DNA from: Bacteroidales bacterium
GTDB lineage: Bacteria > Bacteroidota > Bacteroidia > Bacteroidales > PUMT01
Direction of reading: 5' to 3'
NCBI GenBank assembly: GCA_007132365.1
Contig: SLOS01000113.1
Coordinates: forward strand, 1-7,984
Length of the DNA: 7,984 nucleotides
How positions within the stretch are numbered: position 1 is the stretch's first letter; each line of letters begins with the position of its first letter. A model generated the notes under the pieces. It searched no databases. It was not told where the DNA came from and saw nothing but the letters and a program-made list of their open reading frames with translations. Positions 1 to 5,945 of this stretch are shown here, one piece after another. Both the position numbers and the translations under genes were made by a program.

Positions 1-1850
1 CCCATCAAATTAACCAGTCCCCCGATATCATGCTGCGGATAGAAAAGATTCTGCCATGCGTTGCCCTCGGTATAGTGCCTGTGGGGAGAAACGCCTATCC
101 ACCATTTATTCCAGCAGTCGTAATAGGTATTGTCTTCGTACCTTACTATTTCAGGATTTCTCCTGTCGCAGTCCGGCAGCCAGCTGCCGTCGGAGAACCT
201 TGGCCGGTAGAAGCCTGATGACTTATCATAAAGGTTCCGGTAGTTGTGTGCACGTTTCATCAACTCTTTATAGTCACCGGTTTTCCCCAGTTCCAGGGCA
301 ACCTGAGCCAGGGCCCAGTCCGTGTGGGAATACTCGAGAGTCTTGGATACTGACTCCCTGATATCCTCTGCGGTAACATATCCAAGCTCACCATATGCTT
401 CAATGCCGGGCCGGCTCCTGTCGGGCAGTCCGGGTTCGAATGCATTTTTCCGCATCCCCTCGTAAGCCTTATCCATATCAAAGTCCCTTATTCCCTTCAT
501 CCATGAATCTATTATTGTTGTTGAAGCATGATCGCCAATCATGATGGGGTTATAAAAGTTCCTGTAGCTTACCTGGCTGGGGATCCTGCCTCCCTGTTCA
601 TACATTGCGAGGAAGGTTTTAATCATTTCCACCTGCCTCTCAGGTTCAATAATGGTCAGAAGCGGATGGCTTGTACGGTAAGTGTCCCAAAGAGAAAAAT
701 CGACATAGTACCTGAAGTCACTTTCATAGATGATACTGTCCAGGAAATGGCTGTACCAGGCGCCGTCAGAATCTGAGAAGGTCCGCGGAAAAAGCATGCT
801 GCGATACAATGAGGTATAAAATTTTGTTTTGTTTATTGCAGTGCTCCCGCTGACCTGGATCTTGCCCAGCTTTTCATTCCATATATCTTCAGCATTCTTT
901 TTTACCTTGTCAAAATCCCAGCCTTCAACTTCGGCTCTGAGGTTGTTTTTTGCCCCCTCCATACTGGTAAAGGAGATACCAACTTTAACAATAATTTCTT
1001 CATTATCATGGGTTGACCAGGAGATATAGGCGCCAACTTCATTGTTGCCCCTGGCCTCTCTCTGTCCGGAAGCTACCCTGCCTTCATTGAATGTACCAAA
1101 TGAGTCAAACTCCTTACTGAATTCAGCAAAGAAGTACCATGTCATCGGCTCCCATGAATGGTGTCCGGTAACAGTTGTATATCCGCGGACCTGGTTATTG
1201 TCAATTATCTCTATGAAAGCATCTTCATGAAGCCGGGACCACTGCCGCTCACGTGTGATATCAATTATGATATGCCCATTGTCCGTTTCCGGGAATGTAT
1301 ATCTGTGCAGACCTGCCCGTTCAGTTGCGGTAAGCTCGGCCTTAATGTTATAGTCGTCGAGCATTACCATGTAATAGCCCGGGCTTGCAGACTCCCTGTC
1401 GTGCGAAAAACGGGACCTGAAACCGCTGCCGGGATCATCTTCCGTTCCCGGCACAACCTGCAGGGGGCCGGTTGTCGGCATCAGTGCAATGTTTGCATAC
1501 TTTGCAAGATGATCAAAGCCGGTCCCGCTCACATTGGTATGGGTGAAACCAATTATCGTCTCACTGGCATATCCGTGCGGCACACTGCTGTATGAATATC
1601 CCGCTTTACCCCTTGAGGCACCGGTCGTGGGACTGAGCTGAACCATTCCGAAGGGAAGGGCTGCCCCCGGGAAAGTGTGCCCATATGCAGCTGTCCCTAT
1701 GAAGGGGTTTACATAATCTGCCGGCCGGTCAACATATTCCACTCCGGCCTCTTCCTGTGAACAACCTGCAATGATAACAGGAAGTAACAGCACTATGAAA
1801 CAGGTAAGTTTAATCCTTTTGATTTTTAGTTCTCTTGAAAAAATTATCAT
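1..1850 (-). CDS. GH92 family exo-alpha-mannosidase, lipoprotein (C-terminus outside window)
   Basis: Probable calcium-dependent GH92 alpha-mannosidase, which trims terminal mannose from mannans or N-glycans. The frame is open from ATG at 1850 to the left edge: 616 residues, against roughly 750 for typical family members, so the C-terminus is missing. The N-terminus is a lipoprotein signal: basic residues to K14, hydrophobic stretch 15-28, lipobox IIAGC with Cys30. Glu33-Glu34 follow, resembling the acidic surface-export signal of Bacteroidota lipoproteins, so outer-surface placement is plausible. Family motifs seen: NPFIGTA (48-54), GHTFPGA (57-63), PFGMVQLSP (66-74), THTNVSGTG (103-111), SLWDTYRTSHPL (386-397), and YTEGNAW (593-599), whose Glu595 matches the expected catalytic acid region, followed by QHD (606-608). 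The stretch before YTEGNAW is longer than I expect for well-known members. No Shine-Dalgarno is seen. It is last of the four co-directional genes, 107 bp after the kinase. The linkage specificity (1,2, 1,3, 1,4 or other) cannot be read from sequence. Confidence 0.93.
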   Translation of the reverse strand, partial: MIIFSRELKIKRIKLTCFIVLLLPVIIAGCSQEEAGVEYVDRPADYVNPFIGTAAYGHTFPGAALPFGMVQLSPTTGASRGKAGYSYSSVPHGYASETIIGFTHTNVSGTGFDHLAKYANIALMPTTGPLQVVPGTEDDPGSGFRSRFSHDRESASPGYYMVMLDDYNIKAELTATERAGLHRYTFPETDNGHIIIDITRERQWSRLHEDAFIEIIDNNQVRGYTTVTGHHSWEPMTWYFFAEFSKEFDSFGTFNEGRVASGQREARGNNEVGAYISWSTHDNEEIIVKVGISFTSMEGAKNNLRAEVEGWDFDKVKKNAEDIWNEKLGKIQVSGSTAINKTKFYTSLYRSMLFPRTFSDSDGAWYSHFLDSIIYESDFRYYVDFSLWDTYRTSHPLLTIIEPERQVEMIKTFLAMYEQGGRIPSQVSYRNFYNPIMIGDHASTTIIDSWMKGIRDFDMDKAYEGMRKNAFEPGLPDRSRPGIEAYGELGYVTAEDIRESVSKTLEYSHTDWALAQVALELGKTGDYKELMKRAHNYRNLYDKSSGFYRPRFSDGSWLPDCDRRNPEIVRYEDNTYYDCWNKWWIGVSPHRHYTEGNAWQNLFYPQHDIGGLVNLM

Positions 1851-1865
1851 AAGCAACTATTTAAA

Positions 1866-1895
1866 CTAAATTATAGGTTTTATAAAAGGTTCAAC
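1866..1895 (-). promoter_or_regulatory. Possible internal Bacteroidota-type promoter before the GH92 gene
   Basis: On the minus strand GTTG (1895-1892) is followed after 18 bases by TAATTTAG (1873-1866), one base off the Bacteroidota -7 consensus TAnnTTTG. The spacing is close to the usual one, and the GH92 start codon lies 15 bases downstream. The surrounding DNA is AT-rich, so chance matches are likely. If real, GH92 could be transcribed apart from the upstream kinase. Confidence 0.2.
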
Positions 1896-1957
1896 TGTTT
1901 ATATCTATCAATCTATGCAAGGACCTGTAACATGTTTTATGAGGATTTTGCATCTCT

Positions 1958-2956
1958 TCAGGTTTTGTTTCTCTTTTCCGCCTCAATTGCAACGCACAGA
2001 GCGGCATAATCGCCGATTTTCTCTCCAAGTGATGCGGGGACTATCCTGCACACCTCGTTTGCTCCCGGCACAACCTCCTTTTCTATTACCTTCCTGGCCG
2101 GATCAAACAACATATCCCCGAGCCGTACTCCCATACTTCCTATTATTATAAGTTCAGGGTTCAGGATGTCTATTAAAACCGACAGTCCCTGTCCCAGGTA
2201 CCGGCCGCTTTTGTTTACAACCTGAAGGGCCAGCTCATCATTGTTTCTTGCCCATTCCACCACATCCCTGCCGGTTACACTGCCCGGTTCCTTGTATCTT
2301 GAAAGCATCTCCTCTTCACCTACCTGCTCTTTGAGGCAAAGCAATTCAAAAGCCATAAGTTGGGCAAGCCCTGTCCCGCTGCAGAATCCTTCAAATGATC
2401 CCCGTTTATTGTAACCTATCGGACCGTCATCTGCCAGCCTAATATGCCCGGCTTCGCCCCCAAGGTCATTTGTACCGGTGTAAAGGTTTCCGTTCAATAT
2501 CAACCCGGCGCCCAGTCCGGTGCCGAAAGTCAGAAAAACAACATTACTGAATCCCTTGCCCGCACCGTACAACCATTCAGCCATAGCTCCTGCATTTGCA
2601 TCATTTTCAAGCGCAACAGGTAGCCCGCTGCTTTCACGGAGAATCTTCACTATCGGCACATTGTCCCATCCGGGCAGGTTCGGGGGAGAGAGAATGGTAC
2701 CTTCCCTGCTGTTCAGCGGACCGCCGCAGCTTATTCCAACAGCAGAAAGATTTTTCCTTTTAGAATAGTCAAGCAGCGACTCTTTAAAAAATTCAACGGT
2801 CGGCTGCCAGTTGTTTTTACCTTTGGTTGTGGGCCTCTCCTGCCTTTCTGCCAGGTTACCGTCACTGTCAATCAGAAGTACGGCGGACTTGGTGCCGCCG
2901 ATATCAATTCCTGCATACCATTTTGTTTCCATATTATATTGTTTTTTTGCCGCCAT
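1958..2956 (-). CDS. ROK family sugar kinase lacking the Zn-binding cysteines
   Basis: Cytoplasmic ATP-dependent sugar kinase of the ROK family, 332 residues, a normal length. Seen in order: phosphate-binding DIGGTKSA (18-25); SCGGPLN (76-82); ENDANAGA (117-124), with Asp119 as the expected catalytic base; FGTGLGAGLILNG (144-156), the second ATP-binding loop; and GGEAGH (166-171), with the conserved sugar-contacting Glu168 and His171. The usual ROK zinc motif CxCGxxGCxE is replaced by IGYNKRGSFE (180-189), which keeps only the final Glu and one Gly. There is no N-terminal helix-turn-helix, so this is a kinase rather than a NagC/XylR-type repressor. Met9 (2932) is an equally plausible start that would place the protein only about ten residues ahead of the first ATP loop; neither start has a Shine-Dalgarno. 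It sits between a sugar transporter and a GH92 gene, so mannose or another hexose is the likely substrate, by inference. Stop is TGA. Confidence 0.93.
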   Translation of the reverse strand: MAAKKQYNMETKWYAGIDIGGTKSAVLLIDSDGNLAERQERPTTKGKNNWQPTVEFFKESLLDYSKRKNLSAVGISCGGPLNSREGTILSPPNLPGWDNVPIVKILRESSGLPVALENDANAGAMAEWLYGAGKGFSNVVFLTFGTGLGAGLILNGNLYTGTNDLGGEAGHIRLADDGPIGYNKRGSFEGFCSGTGLAQLMAFELLCLKEQVGEEEMLSRYKEPGSVTGRDVVEWARNNDELALQVVNKSGRYLGQGLSVLIDILNPELIIIGSMGVRLGDMLFDPARKVIEKEVVPGANEVCRIVPASLGEKIGDYAALCVAIEAEKRNKT

Positions 2957-2970
2957 TACCGGCTGACTAA

Positions 2971-3006
2971 ATTCTGATCATTACCCATTGATTCTGGTCA
3001 ATACCC
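2971..3006. repeat. Imperfect 16-bp direct repeat with 20-bp period, possible operator
   Basis: ATTCTGATCATTACCC (2971-2986) and ATTCTGGTCAATACCC (2991-3006) agree at 14 of 16 positions and are offset by exactly 20 bp, about two helical turns. A weaker third copy in the same phase begins at 3011, matching at about 9 of 16. The pair lies in the 83-bp gap between the transporter stop and the kinase start, 15-50 bp upstream of the kinase ATG. Possible roles are a tandem regulator site or a leftover of local duplication. The repeat is seen directly; any role is inferred. Confidence 0.5.
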
Positions 3007-3039
3007 GCTGAACCGGATCGGTAATCCTGAACATTTGGT

Positions 3040-4206
3040 TTATTTCTGAACAGTGTCTTCCGTATTTCTCCATGTGTATATTGACAAAAACAGAAGATAG
3101 ACAAATATTGCAGCAGGGATCAGGAAACTCACACGTACGGACCAGTCCGCAATAACTCCCATGATACCGGGGATAATTGCCCCTCCTACAATTGCCATAA
3201 CCATAAGACCGGAGAGTTCGTTGCTCTTTTCGGGTATTCTGTCAATCAGTATTGAGAAGATCAGCGGGAAGATATTCCCGAAGCCAAGACCACATATCAG
3301 GATAGAGATAATCACCACGGTCTGCGATGGTATAAACATGCCAATCAACCCTGCCAGACCGAGTATTGAGCTTATTATAAAGAATTTTTTCGGGGAAATG
3401 AAGTTCAGTACTATAGCACCGACCATCCTGCCAATTACCAGGGTAGTAAGGAAAAACCCTATTCCCAGTGTGGCAAGGCTTTCTATATCGAGGCCGAACA
3501 TCCGGTTGAGGTAGATCGCGATCCATGAATTAAGGCCTACCTCCGCACCAACATACAGGAAGATACCAAGTACCATCATCAGCACGTAGGGGTTCTTAAG
3601 CTGCAAAAAACTGCTTTTGATACTGGTCACCGGGGCGTCAGGTTCCTGCTGTGGTTTTTTAAGCCTGAGTGGCAGTACCATTACAATACAGAATGCAACA
3701 ACAGCTGCATAAACCACAAAAATATTCTGCCATCCCAGTCCCAGTACCACAACTATGAGTGGCACCATGTATGGGGCGGTAACGGACCCCAGGCTTTTAA
3801 TGAACTGCGCAAAAGTCAGGTTCCTTGAAAATAGTCCGGGTGCGGAAACATCCCTCATTGCCGGATTTCCTGCAACCTGCAGCCCTGTCATACCCAGTCC
3901 GACCAGGAAAATTGCTATGAGGACAAAATAATATCTGGATATACTGATTACCGGAATCAAAACTCCGATAAGCGCAATTGAAAGAAATACAAGGAGAACA
4001 TATTTCTTTCCTTTTTTTGCAGACAGTACGCCAATTGGAACCGAGAAAAGCCCGAATGCCAGCAGACCGAAAAATGGCAGTAATCCTGCCAGGCTGAGTG
4101 GAAGATTAAATTCCCTGGTGACAAATCCGACCAGTGTTCCTACGGCATCTCCAAAGCCCATGACAAAGAAAACCAGGAACATGGGAAAAATTCCTTTATA
4201 TTTCAT
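3040..4206 (-). CDS. Major facilitator sugar transporter, FucP-like (FHS family)
   Basis: Inner-membrane sugar importer of the major facilitator superfamily, most like the fucose/glucose/galactose-proton symporters (FHS). At 388 residues it is slightly shorter than E. coli FucP, and hydrophobicity suggests about 12 membrane segments: two six-helix halves joined by a charged loop near 181-205 (LKKPQQEPD). Supporting motifs are LQVAGNPAMRD (109-119), resembling the family's LQ-A-NP motif in the fourth helix; the basic loop LSAKKGKK (61-68), at the place of MFS motif A; FLYVGAEVGLNSW (216-228), close to the FHS signature in helix 7; and IGR (258-260). Asp20 and Glu222 are charged residues inside membrane segments and candidates for proton or sugar coupling. 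The start at 4206 begins MKYKGIFPMF and leads straight into helix 1. It lies 103 bp after the sulfatase and 83 bp before the kinase, so it probably imports the monosaccharide the kinase phosphorylates. The exact sugar cannot be assigned. Confidence 0.92.
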   Translation of the reverse strand: MKYKGIFPMFLVFFVMGFGDAVGTLVGFVTREFNLPLSLAGLLPFFGLLAFGLFSVPIGVLSAKKGKKYVLLVFLSIALIGVLIPVISISRYYFVLIAIFLVGLGMTGLQVAGNPAMRDVSAPGLFSRNLTFAQFIKSLGSVTAPYMVPLIVVVLGLGWQNIFVVYAAVVAFCIVMVLPLRLKKPQQEPDAPVTSIKSSFLQLKNPYVLMMVLGIFLYVGAEVGLNSWIAIYLNRMFGLDIESLATLGIGFFLTTLVIGRMVGAIVLNFISPKKFFIISSILGLAGLIGMFIPSQTVVIISILICGLGFGNIFPLIFSILIDRIPEKSNELSGLMVMAIVGGAIIPGIMGVIADWSVRVSFLIPAAIFVYLLFLSIYTWRNTEDTVQK

Positions 4207-4309
4207 AAAGATTAGTGATTAGTTAGATTATAGTTTGAGTCAGGTTTAGTTTATATTTTAATTCGTAAATATATAATAAAATTACTTAAACGGACGGGGC
4301 AGATCCGGT

Positions 4310-5782
4310 CTAATGCCACAATTCAGGTTTATATCCGGGGTTGAATGAAGGGAACTGCGCATTGATTTCCCTGCGCCAGGTTTGAAGCATATTGTATAAC
4401 CGGTTTCTCACTTCCGGCAACTGTCCGGAAAGGTCATCCGTTTCTCCCTGATCATCGGCCAGATTGTAAAGCTCGATGCTGTCATCTTCAAAATAGTGGA
4501 GTATTTTCCAGTCGCCCGATCTCATAGCGCTGACTGGTGTAGTTGCATTCGGATAGTAATGGGGGTAATGCCAGAAAATTGCATCTCTCTCAAGGCTTTT
4601 TGCATGGCCGGTTAACACCGGTAAGAGCGATACTCCGTCTATATTTTTATTATGGACCTCATCACCGGCAGTGTTCGTCATTTCAAGTATTGTTGGATAG
4701 AAGTCCATTGTGGTGACAGGGAGACTGTTCAGGGAGTGGGGACTGATACGGGCGGGCCATTTTACGATGAGTGGAACCCTGATGCCCCCTTCATATAGCG
4801 ATCCCTTACCTGATCTCAGGGGATAATTGTTGCTTACATTGACTCGCGGACTATCCAGTCCACCGTTATCGGAATAAAAGAATACAATGGTATTGTCCTC
4901 TATACCCTCCTTTTGCAGAACATCCATTATCCTGCCTACATTCTCATCAATACTGGCAATCATGGCGGCATATTCTGCATTTCTATGAATCATGCCATCC
5001 CTTATTTTCTCTTCGAAATATTTTGTAAAACCGGGTTTTCCTTCAACCGGCACATGAGGCGAGTAATAGGACAGGTGCATAAACAGGGGCTCATCCTTCC
5101 TCGCTTCAATTATTTTGATTGCCTCATCAGTCAGCCTGTCGGTCAGATAGGAACCCTCATCTTCCCTGGAAGGGTTCTCAAGTCCCGGTACATACCTGAA
5201 TTCATTGTCTATCGCTCTCCATCCGCTGAACGGGTACCAATAGGTAAATGGCATTCCCCACATTGTACCACCTATATTAATATTGAATCCGTGAGCTTCA
5301 GGGTAATGAACAGCATTGCCGAGATGCCATTTTCCTACGTGGGCGGTATAATATCCCTTATCCCTCAGTGCCTCTGCGATGGTGTATTCATCAAGGGGCA
5401 GATTACTTTCAGTGAAAGGGCCGGCGAGCCGCTCATGAATTGCGGGCCTTGGTTCGCCTGAATACTCATGCCAGATGGTCATGTTCAGCCTTGCCGGATG
5501 CTTTCCTGTCATAAGTGCCGCGCGGGTCGGGGTAGAGATGGCAGCAGCTGAATAGGCGTTGGTAAATCTCATCCCTTCTTCTGCAAGCCGGTTAATATTG
5601 GGCGTCTCATGCAGGTCGCTTCCGTAGCATTCCAGATCATTCCATCCCATATCATCCACCATGATGAAAATGATGTTTGGTTTTTCATTTGGTGAAGATT
5701 TGTCAGAGTTATTGTCAAGTGACGGTGATGCAAAAACCGAAGTAAAACATAGTCCAATTGGTATACTTAATTTCAATTTCAT
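4310..5782 (-). CDS. Exported S1 family sulfatase, serine-type formylglycine
   Basis: Formylglycine-dependent sulfate ester hydrolase of the alkaline phosphatase fold, 490 residues, a full-length S1 sulfatase. An N-terminal signal peptide (basic start MKLK, hydrophobic 5-18, likely cut near SVFAS) sends it to the periplasm or beyond. The calcium-site aspartates are in MVDDMGW (Asp43-Asp44). The activation motif is STPTR (83-87) followed by AALMTG, so the formylglycine precursor is Ser83. Serine-type sites are matured by the radical-SAM enzyme anSME, not present here. Other expected active-site residues are Lys151 and His153 (GKWHLG), His243 (SPHVP), Asp305-Asn306 (YSDNGG) and Lys326 (SGKGSLYEGG). 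The C-terminal part carries the usual ELYNLADDQGE stretch (437-446). It is first of the four co-directional genes and probably desulfates the glycan later attacked by the GH92. Substrate and S1 subfamily cannot be told by eye. Stop is TAG. Confidence 0.95.
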   Translation of the reverse strand: MKLKLSIPIGLCFTSVFASPSLDNNSDKSSPNEKPNIIFIMVDDMGWNDLECYGSDLHETPNINRLAEEGMRFTNAYSAAAISTPTRAALMTGKHPARLNMTIWHEYSGEPRPAIHERLAGPFTESNLPLDEYTIAEALRDKGYYTAHVGKWHLGNAVHYPEAHGFNINIGGTMWGMPFTYWYPFSGWRAIDNEFRYVPGLENPSREDEGSYLTDRLTDEAIKIIEARKDEPLFMHLSYYSPHVPVEGKPGFTKYFEEKIRDGMIHRNAEYAAMIASIDENVGRIMDVLQKEGIEDNTIVFFYSDNGGLDSPRVNVSNNYPLRSGKGSLYEGGIRVPLIVKWPARISPHSLNSLPVTTMDFYPTILEMTNTAGDEVHNKNIDGVSLLPVLTGHAKSLERDAIFWHYPHYYPNATTPVSAMRSGDWKILHYFEDDSIELYNLADDQGETDDLSGQLPEVRNRLYNMLQTWRREINAQFPSFNPGYKPELWH

Positions 5783-5811
5783 CGCAGGTAATTAATGGTC
5801 AGTATTTTATC

Positions 5812-5828
5812 ATTTTTTATGAAAAAAT
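5812..5828. repeat. AT-only inverted repeat
   Basis: ATTTTTT (5812-5818) and AAAAAAT (5822-5828) form a perfect 7-bp inverted repeat around a 3-base spacer, 30 bp upstream of the sulfatase start. It could be a weak hairpin in the sulfatase leader or simply a product of AT-rich composition. Confidence 0.35.
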
Positions 5829-5850
5829 AAGGATAACAGGTGCTTTTTGC

Positions 5851-5858
5851 TATTTTTG
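5851..5858 (+). promoter_or_regulatory. Candidate -7 promoter box for the GH106-like gene
   Basis: TATTTTTG matches the Bacteroidota -7 consensus TAnnTTTG exactly and would give a leader of roughly 80 bases before the ATG at 5946. No convincing TTTG or TTG -33 element is found at the expected distance upstream, so support rests on one short match in AT-rich DNA. Confidence 0.28.
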
Positions 5859-5945
5859 AGTCCGGGCAATTTAATAAAGATTAATTAACTTACAACTTAA
5901 GAAAAAACCATAAATTCACAAACTGTCAGCCAAAATAAGAAAAAT

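Larger units (their letters stand above)
5783..5945. promoter_or_regulatory. Divergent intergenic control region
   Basis: This 163-bp AT-rich gap separates the start codons of the minus-strand sulfatase and the plus-strand GH106-like gene, so it should hold promoters for both directions. It contains a candidate plus-strand -7 box (TATTTTTG at 5851), an AT-only inverted repeat (5812-5828) and the palindrome TTAATTAA (5881-5888). No perfect minus-strand -7 box was found; TATTTTTT on the minus strand is a near miss. No known regulator site was recognised. Confidence 0.6.

Noticed and set aside
1158..1595. Open plus-strand frame of 145 codons
   Set aside because: Antisense to the GH92 gene; the minus-strand frame carries the conserved GH92 motifs and the plus translation looks random.
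1..1850. Possible frameshift or pseudogene, because several short frames overlap this region
   Set aside because: A single minus-strand frame reads through all 616 codons without a stop; it is incomplete only because the window ends.
1915..1953. Inverted repeat ATGCAA/TTGCAT after the kinase stop, considered as a terminator
   Set aside because: The stem is only 6 bp with a loop of about 27 bases, and no T-run follows on the minus strand.
3242..3526. Minus-strand alternative frame inside the transporter, considered as a sign of a frameshift
   Set aside because: The transporter frame is continuous and hydrophobic through this stretch; the alternative frame encodes a polar, unrelated sequence.
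4291..4310. GC-rich CGGA...TCCG segment at the sulfatase end, considered as a terminator
   Set aside because: The stem is about 4 bp and no T-tract follows in the transcribed direction, so read-through into the transporter is likely.
4913..5461. Open plus-strand frame of 182 codons
   Set aside because: Antisense to the well-supported sulfatase gene, with no domain of its own.
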